Shown here: piece by piece, positions 23,746 to 31,708 of the stretch | How positions within the stretch are numbered: position 1 is the stretch's first letter | Layout of the letters: each line of letters opens with the position of its first letter | From: Deltaproteobacteria bacterium | GTDB lineage: Bacteria > Myxococcota_A > Polyangia > GCA-2747355 | Direction: 5' to 3' | Assembly: GCA_020633415.1 (NCBI GenBank) | Contig: JACKDQ010000013.1 | Coordinates: 1-64,000 of the forward strand | Length of the DNA: 64,000 nucleotides | The notes under the pieces: model-generated | Seen by the model: the letters and a program-made list of their open reading frames with translations, nothing else | What the model was told of the DNA's origin: nothing | Databases searched by the model: none | Position numbers and translations under genes: made by a program

Positions 23746-23807
23746 CGCGAAGCTATGTGTCCGTTTCAGCCGTCGCTCGTAGCGCCTGCACTTCCAGCTC
23801 GACGACC

Positions 23808-23948
23808 TCACCGGTCACCTCGCAGATCCAGCGCCAGGGTGCCTCGCAAGCTACGAAAGCGGCCCCGGACCTTGGCGAAGACCATCTGGCGGACCGAGAA
23901 GCGAATCCCCGAGTGCGCCGGGTCGATGTTCCATATATTCGTGCTCAT
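23808..23948 (-). pseudogene. YceI-family N-terminal fragment
   Basis: Reads MSTNIWNIDPAHSGIRFSVR then QMVFAKVRGRFRSLRGTLAL, the unmistakable start of the YceI isoprenoid-binding beta-barrel family (WxIDPAHSxIxFSVxHM). It ends after ~46 residues instead of ~180. The remaining frame switches to unrelated sequence. A LysR gene is divergent from it at 24060, which suggests that the original regulator-target pair was LysR-YceI. Confidence 0.8.
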
Positions 23949-24017
23949 TGCCTTTATCCTTGGTCGCCGCTGAACCAAAGGTAGCGCTGTTCCATCCATG
24001 AAACTAGACTGGCCCCA

Positions 24018-24030
24018 ATGAACAGTTCAT
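24018..24030. promoter_or_regulatory. Short palindrome before the LysR gene
   Basis: ATGAAC-A-GTTCAT is a perfect 6-1-6 palindrome between the divergent YceI relic and the LysR gene at 24060. It could be part of a LysR binding site (T-N11-A type spacing is not clear) or another operator. Confidence 0.35.
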
Positions 24031-24059
24031 CCTATTAGTGGAACAAAGGAGCTAACCAA

Positions 24060-24962
24060 ATGGATCTCAATGAGATCCTTGTCTTTGCCAAGGTGGTCCA
24101 GTCTGGCAGTTTCATCGGCGCATCGCGGGACCTCGGCATGCCCAAGTCCACGGTGAGCCGGAAGATCTCGGAGCTCGAAGAGCGTCTCGGCGCCCGCCTG
24201 CTGCATCGCACCACCCGCAAGCTGCGCCTCACCGACGTGGGCCACGCCTTCTACCAGCATGCCGAGCGCGTGGTCGCCGAGGCCGAGGAGGCAAAGCTCG
24301 TCGTGAGCCGAATGCAGGAGGTGCCGCGCGGCCTGCTGCGCGTCACGGCACCATTGAGCTTCGGTTACCTTTCGCCAATCGTCGCATCGTTCCTGCAGCG
24401 CTACCCCGAGGTGCAGCTCGAGCTGGTGTGCGCCGACCGCGTGGTCGATCTCATCCAAGAGGGATTCGACATCGCAGTGCGCGCCGGGAACCTCACCGAC
24501 TCGACGCTCATCGCCCGCAACCTCGGCGTGCTACGCAGCTATCTCGTGGCGAGCCCCGCGTTTCTCGCGAAAAAGGGAACACCCGAGGCGCCACAGGAGC
24601 TCGAGCACTTTGACTGCGTCGTCTTCGGCGGCGGCGCCGATCGGTCGCGCTGGAGGCTCCATGCGAAGGGAACGACCGCGACGATCGACGTCCGAGCCCG
24701 CTTCGTGGTCAACGACTTCGATTTCCTCGATGAGGCAGCGCTCTCGGGAATCGGTGTGGCGATGCTTCCTGTGTTTCGGTGCATCGAACACCTTCGGGCA
24801 AAGCGGCTCACGCGTGTACTGCCCGAGTGGTGTTCGCCGGATACACCGCTGCACGCGGTCTACCCGAGCGCGCGGCATCTCTCGCCCAAGGTGAAGGCGT
24901 TCCTCGATCACGTGCGCGAGCGCATGACACCGCCTCCGTGGGAAATCGCGCCTGCGCCATGA
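24060..24962 (+). CDS. LysR-family transcriptional regulator
   Basis: A 300-aa regulator with the helix-turn-helix QSGSFIGASRDLGMPKSTVS and the CrgA/DsdC-type effector domain (FGYLSPIVASFLQRYPEVQL, GFDIAVRAGNLTDSTLIAR). GGAGC lies 7-8 nt before the ATG. It is divergent from the truncated YceI gene and the pirin group, whose expression it may have controlled. Together with the LysR gene at 30115 it belongs to the subfamily that governs quinone and electrophile detoxification genes. Confidence 0.92.
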   Translation: MDLNEILVFAKVVQSGSFIGASRDLGMPKSTVSRKISELEERLGARLLHRTTRKLRLTDVGHAFYQHAERVVAEAEEAKLVVSRMQEVPRGLLRVTAPLSFGYLSPIVASFLQRYPEVQLELVCADRVVDLIQEGFDIAVRAGNLTDSTLIARNLGVLRSYLVASPAFLAKKGTPEAPQELEHFDCVVFGGGADRSRWRLHAKGTTATIDVRARFVVNDFDFLDEAALSGIGVAMLPVFRCIEHLRAKRLTRVLPEWCSPDTPLHAVYPSARHLSPKVKAFLDHVRERMTPPPWEIAPAP

Positions 24963-25095
24963 ACCGCGCCCCTCGCGAGCCAATGGCGAAGTCCAGATGA
25001 TCCACGGTCTCCTGGTCAGCGCGACAACGTGCATGGTAGTGGCGAAGACCATCGACTCCATTCGCACAATGCAAGCCGACCACGGCCTGTCACCC

Positions 25096-25920
25096 TCAGT
25101 GCGAACCGAGACCGATCTGCGACTTGAGCGCGCCGATGAACGTCGCATCGTCTTGCGCCTTCCTGTCGGCCAGCAGTGCTTCGGCATCGGCGCCGGCGCG
25201 GAACCGCAAGGCACCCGTCTCATCGTGGACGGCCGCCCAGATCACCTCGGCGACGACACTTGGATCCGAAGGATTGGACCCGACCTTGCCCCAGTGCGCG
25301 AAGAGCTTCTGAACGGTGCTCTGGTACTCGGTGAGTGACTCGTCGTTGCAGAAGTCGAACGAGCTACCGCCGAAGTCGGTCTTGATCATCCCCGGCTCCA
25401 CGATCTTCACCCGCACACCGAAGGCCTCCAGCTCGTAGTGGAGCGCCTCGGAGAGCCCTTCCACCGCAAACTTTGTGCCGTGGTAGAGCGTGCCCAGCGG
25501 GAAGGTCATCTGACCGCCGATCGACGAGATGTTCACAATGACGCCGGCCTTGTTTTTTCGGAAGTCAGCAAGGAAGGCCTTGGTCACCGCGAGCAGGCCA
25601 GTCACATTGGTCGCGAACTGGCGTTCGATCCGTTCGATCGGGAACGCCTCCAGAGGGCCGTAGGCGCCATAGCCGGCGTTGTTCAGCAGCACATCGACTT
25701 GTCCGAAGCGCGCACGCGCTGCGTCGCGTGCACTCGCGATCGTGTCGGGGTCCAGGACGTCGAGCCGGCTGACGAGCACCCGTTCCATACCGGCGAGCTC
25801 CGCGGCCTTGTCGGGCGACCTCATCGTCGCAACGATGTTCCAGCCACGCTCGTGGAAATAGTGGGCGGTGGCCCGGCCAATCCCGCTGGAAGCACCGGTG
25901 ATGAAGATGGTCTTGGTCAT
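25096..25920 (-). CDS. Short-chain dehydrogenase/reductase
   Basis: A 274-aa classical SDR. NAD(P) site TGASSGIGRATA (~9-20), DVL/NNAG at ~77-83, and the catalytic Ser133, Tyr146 and Lys150 in ISSIGGQMTFPLGTLYHGTK. The substrate is unknown; relatives reduce ketones, aldehydes or quinones. It converges with the LysR gene at 24060 and belongs to the same detoxification group. The intervening 133 bp hold no gene. Confidence 0.92.
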   Translation of the reverse strand: MTKTIFITGASSGIGRATAHYFHERGWNIVATMRSPDKAAELAGMERVLVSRLDVLDPDTIASARDAARARFGQVDVLLNNAGYGAYGPLEAFPIERIERQFATNVTGLLAVTKAFLADFRKNKAGVIVNISSIGGQMTFPLGTLYHGTKFAVEGLSEALHYELEAFGVRVKIVEPGMIKTDFGGSSFDFCNDESLTEYQSTVQKLFAHWGKVGSNPSDPSVVAEVIWAAVHDETGALRFRAGADAEALLADRKAQDDATFIGALKSQIGLGSH

Positions 25921-25990
25921 TGGGAAGTTCCTCCTCGTGAATCGCTCGTTGTAGCCGGCGATGACTTCGCCCCCGCTCGCGCGGCTTCCG

Positions 25991-27325
25991 CTAGCGTTGC
26001 GCGTGAACGGCGATCGCGAGATCTGCCAAGGTGTTGGCTTCGGTGTCGGGTAGAACCCATCGCGGAATTACCGGCCCCTGATCGACCACTCGTCCGAGTT
26101 GCGCATCCCAGCGACCGCGACAGAGCGTATGCCAGCTCTCGACGATCAGCCCATCGGGCAAAACCGCTTTAGCTTTAAGCAAGGCCAGGTACAGCAGCGT
26201 CCGGCGCTTGTACTCCGCCGAAGCCAAGACCGTCGCCGTTGACTCATTCGAAGTACCACAACTGGTCGATGTCATTGGATACAGGTGAGCGACACTATTG
26301 ACGATCACCACGAAGCGGCCACCAAGGGCCTTCACGTCGACGCCAAGCCCCCGGACTCGATCCGCCCAGTCGATCGTGCTGTAGTTGTTGTGCAACGGCC
26401 CTTCACCATCGTTCGGCCCAATCAGTCCAGCTGTGTATTCGTAGGGGGAATCGACCACCACGCCTTCCAATGGGATCTGATTCGCTTGCGCACGCACGAA
26501 CGCTCGTTGAATCAGCGCGCGATAGTCGATCGACGACGGAAACGCGGGATCAACGCGGTACGGACCAACGCCGGCATACTTCCAGTTGGGAAAGTTGACC
26601 AGCAGATAAAAGCGGATCGCTGGCATGCGCTTGCTAAGCAGCAACCAAAAGTCGACCAGCTCGTCGACAGCCTGCTCGGCGCTGAGCGCCGTCCGAACAT
26701 AGCGGCTACTCTGCGGATCCCAGCGCATCAGCAGTGAGCGCAGCGCGCCATCGAGAACGTATCGGTCGACGGTGCCTCCTGCATCGAAAAGATTCTTCAG
26801 CGAGGCGATCACCAGGGCCGCCGCCTCCTCGCCCGACTGTTGGCCGATCTGCGCGAGGCGATCGCGAAAGGTAAAGCCATCCTCGATCGCCACCTCCAAC
26901 TTGGCCTGCGAGATCGCCGAAACGAAGCGACTGAAGTACTGTGGCGTCGACCAGTCTGGAACGTCAGAGCGAATTGCGTTCTCGATGTTGGGCAAGAAGA
27001 ACTGCAACACCGAAACCTTGCTGGCCAGCGTGTCCCAGCGGCTACCGCTAACCGCCCAAGAGCGCCAATACGCCTGCCGCCCAATAAATGAAGGCAAAAA
27101 GAGCAAGTGTCCAGCCCACACAGCGGGTTTGGCCGGCCCCAGGTCAGGCATATCGACGCCAGCATCCGGTGTACCAAGCGAGATGTCCGCGGCGAGATCG
27201 ACAGCGCGATGAGCGTCGGCGACCCCATCGGCGGGAGACAAATCGGTCGACGCTGCATCGCGGCGATCGGTACTCTGCTTTGCACAGCCGACCAACAGCG
27301 CCAAGCACACTATCAAACATCTCAT
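25991..27325 (-). CDS. Large lipoprotein, possible glycoside-hydrolase-like fold
   Basis: A 444-aa lipoprotein: MRCLIVCLALLVGC gives the lipobox (Cys14), followed by an Asp/Ala-rich spacer (~15-65) typical of myxobacterial surface proteins. The globular part contains repeated alpha-beta segments (VSVLQFFLPNIENAIRSD, FYLLVNFPNWKYAGVG, LEGVVVDSPYEYTAGL, FVVIVNSVAHLYPMTS, DGLIVESWHTLCRG), which resemble the strands of a TIM barrel with acidic ends. A carbohydrate-active function is possible, but no catalytic pair is proven. Start at 27325 is chosen because it gives the signal peptide; the longer frame upstream runs into a transposase relic. Confidence 0.7.
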   Translation of the reverse strand: MRCLIVCLALLVGCAKQSTDRRDAASTDLSPADGVADAHRAVDLAADISLGTPDAGVDMPDLGPAKPAVWAGHLLFLPSFIGRQAYWRSWAVSGSRWDTLASKVSVLQFFLPNIENAIRSDVPDWSTPQYFSRFVSAISQAKLEVAIEDGFTFRDRLAQIGQQSGEEAAALVIASLKNLFDAGGTVDRYVLDGALRSLLMRWDPQSSRYVRTALSAEQAVDELVDFWLLLSKRMPAIRFYLLVNFPNWKYAGVGPYRVDPAFPSSIDYRALIQRAFVRAQANQIPLEGVVVDSPYEYTAGLIGPNDGEGPLHNNYSTIDWADRVRGLGVDVKALGGRFVVIVNSVAHLYPMTSTSCGTSNESTATVLASAEYKRRTLLYLALLKAKAVLPDGLIVESWHTLCRGRWDAQLGRVVDQGPVIPRWVLPDTEANTLADLAIAVHAQR

Positions 27326-27371
27326 TGGGTCAGGGTAGCACGCGCAGACGCGGGCGCGAGCATTGAAGCGC

Positions 27372-27510
27372 TCAGCGTGCGCGTCTTGCTGCGGTTGTGT
27401 TGTAGGCCCAGGCATCGAGATCCCGGCCGGTAAACTCCGATCCATCGTCGCTGACGATGACATGTCGCGCGCACCAGCCCGAGCGTCCGACAAGCGCGAC
27501 GCTCGCTGAT
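27372..27510 (-). mobile_element. Relic of an IS3-type transposase OrfB
   Basis: The minus strand reads ARHVIVSDDGSEFTGRDLDA then WAYNT, part of the integrase (rve) catalytic core of IS3-family OrfB, containing the second Asp of the DDE triad (in VSDDGSEF). Only ~45 residues are left, with the frame closed on both sides. It lies between the lipoprotein at 25991 and the oxidoreductase at 27566. With the OrfA relic at 14732 it frames the detoxification genes in inverted orientation. Confidence 0.75.
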
Positions 27511-27565
27511 TGAAAACTCTGGTTGCAGCCACGCGGCAGCGCTTGGTCATCGCTGCGACGACGCC

Positions 27566-28537
27566 TCAGCGAACCACGACGACCATCTTCCCGTTCGCGC
27601 GATTCTCGTCCATCGCTTGATGCGCCACGGGAAGCTGATCGAAGCACCACATCGGGCCACGACGGATCTCCAGCTGCCCGCTCTCCACCATCGAGACGTA
27701 CGCTTGCAGCTGCTCGCGGGAGATGTCGCCGGCGCCGCCCGAGTAGGACGTCAGCCGCACCGCCGTCGGGATGTGGCCCATCGGGCGGAACGACGGCAGC
27801 TCCCACGCGCCTCCGAGGATGCCGGTCATGCAGACCACGCCGCCGGGGCGCGCACACCGCAGCGAGTCCAGCAGCGTGGTGGTGCCGATCAGCTCGAGGA
27901 CGCGATCGACGCCGCCGGGATGCGTCTGCCGGACGCGCGCCGCGACGAGCCCGGTGTCGTGGACGACCTCGTCAGCGCCGGCGGCGCGGAGCACGTCGGC
28001 CTTGGCGTCGGTTCGCGTGGTCGCGATGACCCTCAGCCCGGCACGTCGGGCCATCGCCAGCGTCGCGAGGCCGATCGAGGACGTGCCGCCGCGGACGAGC
28101 AGGGTCTCGCCGGGCTGGACGTCGAGGCCCACGTGGAGCGAGCCGTGGCAGGTCTGCAGCATCTCGGGCAGGGCGCCGAGCACCTCCCAGGGCAGCTCGG
28201 TGTCGAGCGGGAAGACGCTCGACGACGGCACGCTGGTGTACTCGGCGTACGAGCCGTCGAACTGTCGTCCCATGCCGCCCATCATCGCGGCGACGCGCTG
28301 TCCGGGCGCGAGCGCGCCGCTCGGATCGCGGACGACGGTGCCGACGCACTCGATGCCCAGCACGCGCGGCAGCGCGACGGTGGGGGACTGGCCGATGCGC
28401 GTGAACCACTCGGAGCGGTTCAGGCCGAACGCGCGGACCTCGACGAGCACCTCGCCGGCCGCCGGCTCGGGCCGGGGGAGGTCCTCGAGGACGAAGGCGT
28501 CGGGGCCGCCAGGTCGATGAAGTCGCCAGGCCTTCAT
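27566..28537 (-). CDS. Zinc-independent medium-chain alcohol dehydrogenase/quinone oxidoreductase
   Basis: A 323-aa MDR protein. It starts MKAWRLHRPGGPDAFVLEDL, has the GroES-like domain (GECVGTV replaced here by GIECVGTVVRDPSG) and an NAD(P) domain at LLVRGGTSSIGLATLAMARR. Zinc ligands are missing, as in quinone oxidoreductases. ATG at 28537 follows GGGTGATGC. It lies 4 bp after the SnoaL-like lipoprotein and before the IS3 relic. The three genes 27566-29966 form one operon divergent from the LysR gene at 30115. Confidence 0.9.
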   Translation of the reverse strand: MKAWRLHRPGGPDAFVLEDLPRPEPAAGEVLVEVRAFGLNRSEWFTRIGQSPTVALPRVLGIECVGTVVRDPSGALAPGQRVAAMMGGMGRQFDGSYAEYTSVPSSSVFPLDTELPWEVLGALPEMLQTCHGSLHVGLDVQPGETLLVRGGTSSIGLATLAMARRAGLRVIATTRTDAKADVLRAAGADEVVHDTGLVAARVRQTHPGGVDRVLELIGTTTLLDSLRCARPGGVVCMTGILGGAWELPSFRPMGHIPTAVRLTSYSGGAGDISREQLQAYVSMVESGQLEIRRGPMWCFDQLPVAHQAMDENRANGKMVVVVR

Positions 28538-28541
28538 CGCA

Positions 28542-29066
28542 TCACCCCTGCGGCCGGGTCGTCGAGAAGATGTAGCGGCTGATGCGCCAGTCGCCGCCGG
28601 CCGCGGGGCGCGCCAGCACGAACAGCTCCTGGTTGCCCTCGGCGATCTGTGCGCCGCTGGCGAGCACGGTCGTGGTCCCCGTGCTGCGGGTTCGCGCGTA
28701 CGCCACGGTAGGCGACACGACGACCACCTCGTCGATCTCGAAGCGGACGTCGAGGCGGATCGCGCCGAAGATCTCGCGATAGGCCGTCTCAATTTGCTGC
28801 TGACCGACGGCCGGGCTGCGATGCTGCGCCATGAACACCGCGTCGGGTGCGTAGAGCGAGACGATCGCCGCGACATCGCCGCGGTTGAGCGCGGCCTCGT
28901 AGCTCCGCAGCAGCGCCGTGGCAGGCTGAATCTGCTCGGACGCGCTGAACCTGGCGGTCGCCGCGCCAGCTTGGCGCGTACCTGTCGATGCACAGCCAAA
29001 CGACAAGCTCGCCACCACGACCGCCGCCAGAGCGCTGGCACTGCTTCTAATGGTCAAACTGCTCAT
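28542..29066 (-). CDS. SnoaL/SgcJ-like lipoprotein
   Basis: A 174-aa protein with a lipoprotein signal (ASLSFGC, Cys25) and an NTF2-like domain of the SgcJ/EcaC type: YEAALNRGDVAAIVSLYAPD, then AVFMAQHRSPAVGQQQIE and ISRYIFSTTRP. Such proteins are usually small-molecule binding or isomerase-like. Being a lipoprotein, it should act outside the cytoplasm, unlike its oxidoreductase neighbours. It lies in the operon with the MDR and NmrA genes (gap of 51 bp upstream, 4 bp downstream). Confidence 0.85.
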   Translation of the reverse strand: MSSLTIRSSASALAAVVVASLSFGCASTGTRQAGAATARFSASEQIQPATALLRSYEAALNRGDVAAIVSLYAPDAVFMAQHRSPAVGQQQIETAYREIFGAIRLDVRFEIDEVVVVSPTVAYARTRSTGTTTVLASGAQIAEGNQELFVLARPAAGGDWRISRYIFSTTRPQG

Positions 29067-29117
29067 CGGTCTCTCCTTTGCCTTTGATCCATTTCATCGC
29101 GGCTACCGCTGGTGGTC

Positions 29118-29966
29118 TCAGATCGACAGCGTCTTGGCGGCCCAGTCTTCGAGGCGCGTCATCCGTCCGAACTCGGCGTCGAGAGCGGGGATGTCGGCGC
29201 CGTAGCCGACGCGTTCGAACCACTCGAGCATCAGGGCCATGTCCTCGCTCTGTGCGCGAACCGCGGCGATGGGATGCTCGACGAAGCGGATGTCGCGTCC
29301 GAGCGCGCGGCCGAGCACCGCGGCCGCCTGCGCCATCGTCACCTCGTCGCCCGCGAGCTCGATCGCGCGACCACGCAACGTCGCGGCGTCGGTGAACGCG
29401 CGCGCGCCCACCCGTCCGATGTCGTCGACCGCCACCATCTGCAGCCTGGTGCCGGGGTCGAGCGCCATCCCCAGCGCGTCGCCGGCGAGGAACATCGGCG
29501 ACGGCAGGTTCTCCATGAAGAACACCGGGCGCAGGATCACGTGCGACGGGAAGCCGAGCGCGCGCACTTCCTGCTCCACCCGCCACTTGTTGTCGAAGTG
29601 GGGGACCCCGGTCGCGCGCTCGGCCGAGCCCACCGAGCTGTAGACGAAGTGCTGCACGCCGGCCTCGCGGGCGAGCCGCGCGAGGCGTTTGCCTTGTTGC
29701 TCTTCGCCTCCGACCCCGGCCTCCCAGGTGTTCTGCACGGCGAACACACCCCAGACGTCTTTGAGCGCCACCTTGAGCGACGCCAGATCGTCGAGGTCCC
29801 CCCCAATGATCTCGATGCCCGCAGCGGCAAGTGCCTGAGCCGTTGCGCCTGCCGGTTTTCGGGTCAGCGCGCGCAGATTGAACGCGCTTCCCTGCAGATG
29901 CCGCAGTACGGCTCCGCCCTGCTTGCCTGTGGCGCCGGTTACCAAGATCGTCTTCTGCTCATCCAT
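29118..29966 (-). CDS. NmrA-like NAD(P)-binding protein
   Basis: A 282-aa Rossmann protein: VTGATGKQGGAVLRHLQGS at the N-terminus, DLDDLASLKVALKDVWGVFA and a C-terminal domain typical of NmrA/HSCARG redox sensors. The catalytic Tyr-Lys of SDR enzymes is missing (FVYSSVGSAE), which fits a sensor or regulator rather than an enzyme. It is the first gene of the operon and its start faces the LysR gene at 30115 across a 148-bp divergent promoter region. Confidence 0.88.
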   Translation of the reverse strand: MDEQKTILVTGATGKQGGAVLRHLQGSAFNLRALTRKPAGATAQALAAAGIEIIGGDLDDLASLKVALKDVWGVFAVQNTWEAGVGGEEQQGKRLARLAREAGVQHFVYSSVGSAERATGVPHFDNKWRVEQEVRALGFPSHVILRPVFFMENLPSPMFLAGDALGMALDPGTRLQMVAVDDIGRVGARAFTDAATLRGRAIELAGDEVTMAQAAAVLGRALGRDIRFVEHPIAAVRAQSEDMALMLEWFERVGYGADIPALDAEFGRMTRLEDWAAKTLSI

Positions 29967-30114
29967 CGCAATCTCCTGTTTTTGCAGATACTTTCCCCCA
30001 AGAGCGCCACCTCTTGCCCGTCGGGTAGCATCAATGTAGACCTATCGTATTCGACTCGGTAGATCAGATCCGGAGATATGGCCTCTCGAAAATGAGAGGC
30101 AGAACAGGGCGCAG
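29967..30114. promoter_or_regulatory. Divergent promoter region of the NmrA operon and LysR gene
   Basis: The 148-bp gap between divergent starts is the expected binding region for the LysR protein. CCTCTCGAAAATGAGAGG (about 30074-30091) is a clear palindrome with CCTCTC/GAGAGG arms just before the LysR start. A T-rich patch near 29975-29990 may belong to the NmrA promoter. Confidence 0.45.
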
Positions 30115-30987
30115 ATGGACCTCAACGCAGTGAAGCTGTTTGTGCAGGCGGCCGAGGCGGGCAGCATTTCGGCGGCTGCTCGGCGGACCGGCATCCCTTT
30201 GCCGACGCTCAGCCGCCAGTTGCGCAAGCTCGAGGACGACCTCGGTATGCGCTTGCTCGAACGGGGGCCGCGAGGCCTCGCGCTAACGCCGGCGGGCAAC
30301 CAGCTGATCTCGGATGCGCAACCTGCGCTGGCTTCCCTGGCGCAGGCAGAGCAACGGCTTTACGACGCGTCAGGTGTCGCAGGTCGACTGCGCATCTCCG
30401 TGCCGCCCCACCTCGAGACGCTATGGCCACTGTTCCGCGCCTTTGGTCGTCGGTACCCCGCCGTGACCTTCGAGGTGTTCGTCACAGACCGACGCGTCGA
30501 CCTGGTCGCCGACGGAATCGACATCGCGATCCGGGTCGGCGAGCGGGGCGCTGCCGGTTACGTCGGCCGCACGCTGACCCGTTATCGACATCGACTCATC
30601 GCCTCACCGAAGCTGCTGGCGCATCACGCGATTAGCTCTCCTTTGGACCTGACCCGTGTCCCATGCGCCTGCTGGCGCAGTCCCGGAGCGAGCGTCTGGC
30701 ACCTTGGCGAGACCCAGGTGGACCTCGAGCCCGTGTTCATCACGAACGATTACCTTCATCTGCTGCGCCTCGCCGAGGCCGGCGATGTCGTCACCGAGGT
30801 CCCCCCCTTCCTCGCCGCACGGGGTCTCGAACGCGGACAGCTCGTCGAGCCTCTGCCACAGCACCCGCTGCCCGAGCATCCGATGCGCGCTCTGGTCGTT
30901 GAGCGGCGATCGATCCCGCCGCTCGTGCGACAGTTTCTCGACTACGCGAGCGCGAACGTAGCCCAGGCCCTGGGCATCTCCCTCTAG
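30115..30987 (+). CDS. LysR-family transcriptional regulator
   Basis: A 290-aa regulator with helix-turn-helix EAGSISAAARRTGIPLPTLS and the effector domain of the CrgA-like group (RLRISVPPHLETLWPLFRAF, GIDIAIRVGERGAAGY). It is divergent from the NmrA-SnoaL-MDR operon and is the obvious candidate to control it. No other gene follows on the same strand, and it converges with the membrane protein at 31038. Confidence 0.92.
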   Translation: MDLNAVKLFVQAAEAGSISAAARRTGIPLPTLSRQLRKLEDDLGMRLLERGPRGLALTPAGNQLISDAQPALASLAQAEQRLYDASGVAGRLRISVPPHLETLWPLFRAFGRRYPAVTFEVFVTDRRVDLVADGIDIAIRVGERGAAGYVGRTLTRYRHRLIASPKLLAHHAISSPLDLTRVPCACWRSPGASVWHLGETQVDLEPVFITNDYLHLLRLAEAGDVVTEVPPFLAARGLERGQLVEPLPQHPLPEHPMRALVVERRSIPPLVRQFLDYASANVAQALGISL

Positions 30988-31037
30988 CGACCACCGCTGC
31001 AACTTGTCCGCGCCGGGCACCCACCGAAACGGCCGAG

Positions 31038-31607
31038 CTAGGTCGTGTCGTCGCCGTCATCTTCGGCTGCGGTTGCGCGTCGCGCGGCCCACCTACGAAT
31101 GATCGGGAAAACAAAGCCAAGCATCACGAACCCGGCGCCAATCCACGCGAGCGCACTTGGAAACGTCCTTGGCTTTGCTCCGACCTGCAATACAAGATTC
31201 GCCGCACCGCAGCCAACTTCGTTGCGATCGAGGAGGTATCCCGCCACTTCGTTAGGCAGGCTCGCGCAATTCGGTCGGTCTTTGTAGAACGCCGCGTTGA
31301 TTCGTATCGGTCCACCGCAATCGAATGGAACTAGAAACGCATGCTCGCCCTGGGTCGCAAGTTCGCAGTGCCACGTTACGCGCGAACAGCGCACCAGACG
31401 ACGGTTGAGGTTCTCAAGCTCGGCGTGCTCCAGACGGGCCTCTCCAAGTGCCGCTCGCTGTGCGTCGGCGTAGTTGAAGGCGATCAAAACCGCGCCAAGC
31501 GCAACAGCGGCAGCAGCAAGGAGCATTCCTGCCGTGCTACTGCGGAGCACTTTAGCGCCAAGCAAACCTGCAACACCGGCGGCAATGCCAACTACCCATG
31601 GGGTCAT
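31038..31607 (-). CDS. Small membrane protein of unknown function
   Basis: A 189-aa protein with two N-terminal membrane helices (VVGIAAGVAGLLGAKVL, GMLLAAAAVALGAVLIAF), a ~90-residue Cys-containing loop (CSRVTWHCELATQ, FDCGGPIRI, CASLPNEVAG, VGCGAANLVL) and a C-terminal helix (ALAWIGAGFVMLGFVFPII) with an acidic end (EDDGDDTT). The loop probably faces the periplasm and is stabilised by disulphides. ATG at 31607 is used rather than a TTG one codon earlier. It has no recognised family. Confidence 0.65.
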   Translation of the reverse strand: MTPWVVGIAAGVAGLLGAKVLRSSTAGMLLAAAAVALGAVLIAFNYADAQRAALGEARLEHAELENLNRRLVRCSRVTWHCELATQGEHAFLVPFDCGGPIRINAAFYKDRPNCASLPNEVAGYLLDRNEVGCGAANLVLQVGAKPRTFPSALAWIGAGFVMLGFVFPIIRRWAARRATAAEDDGDDTT

Positions 31608-31708
31608 CAAGGCCGATCATACAGGCCGCAATCCCGCTCAGTCGAACTGTTCTTGATTCGCGAGGGTGGACTGTTTTGCCAAAAGAGAGGGCAAATATCC
31701 GCGATGAA

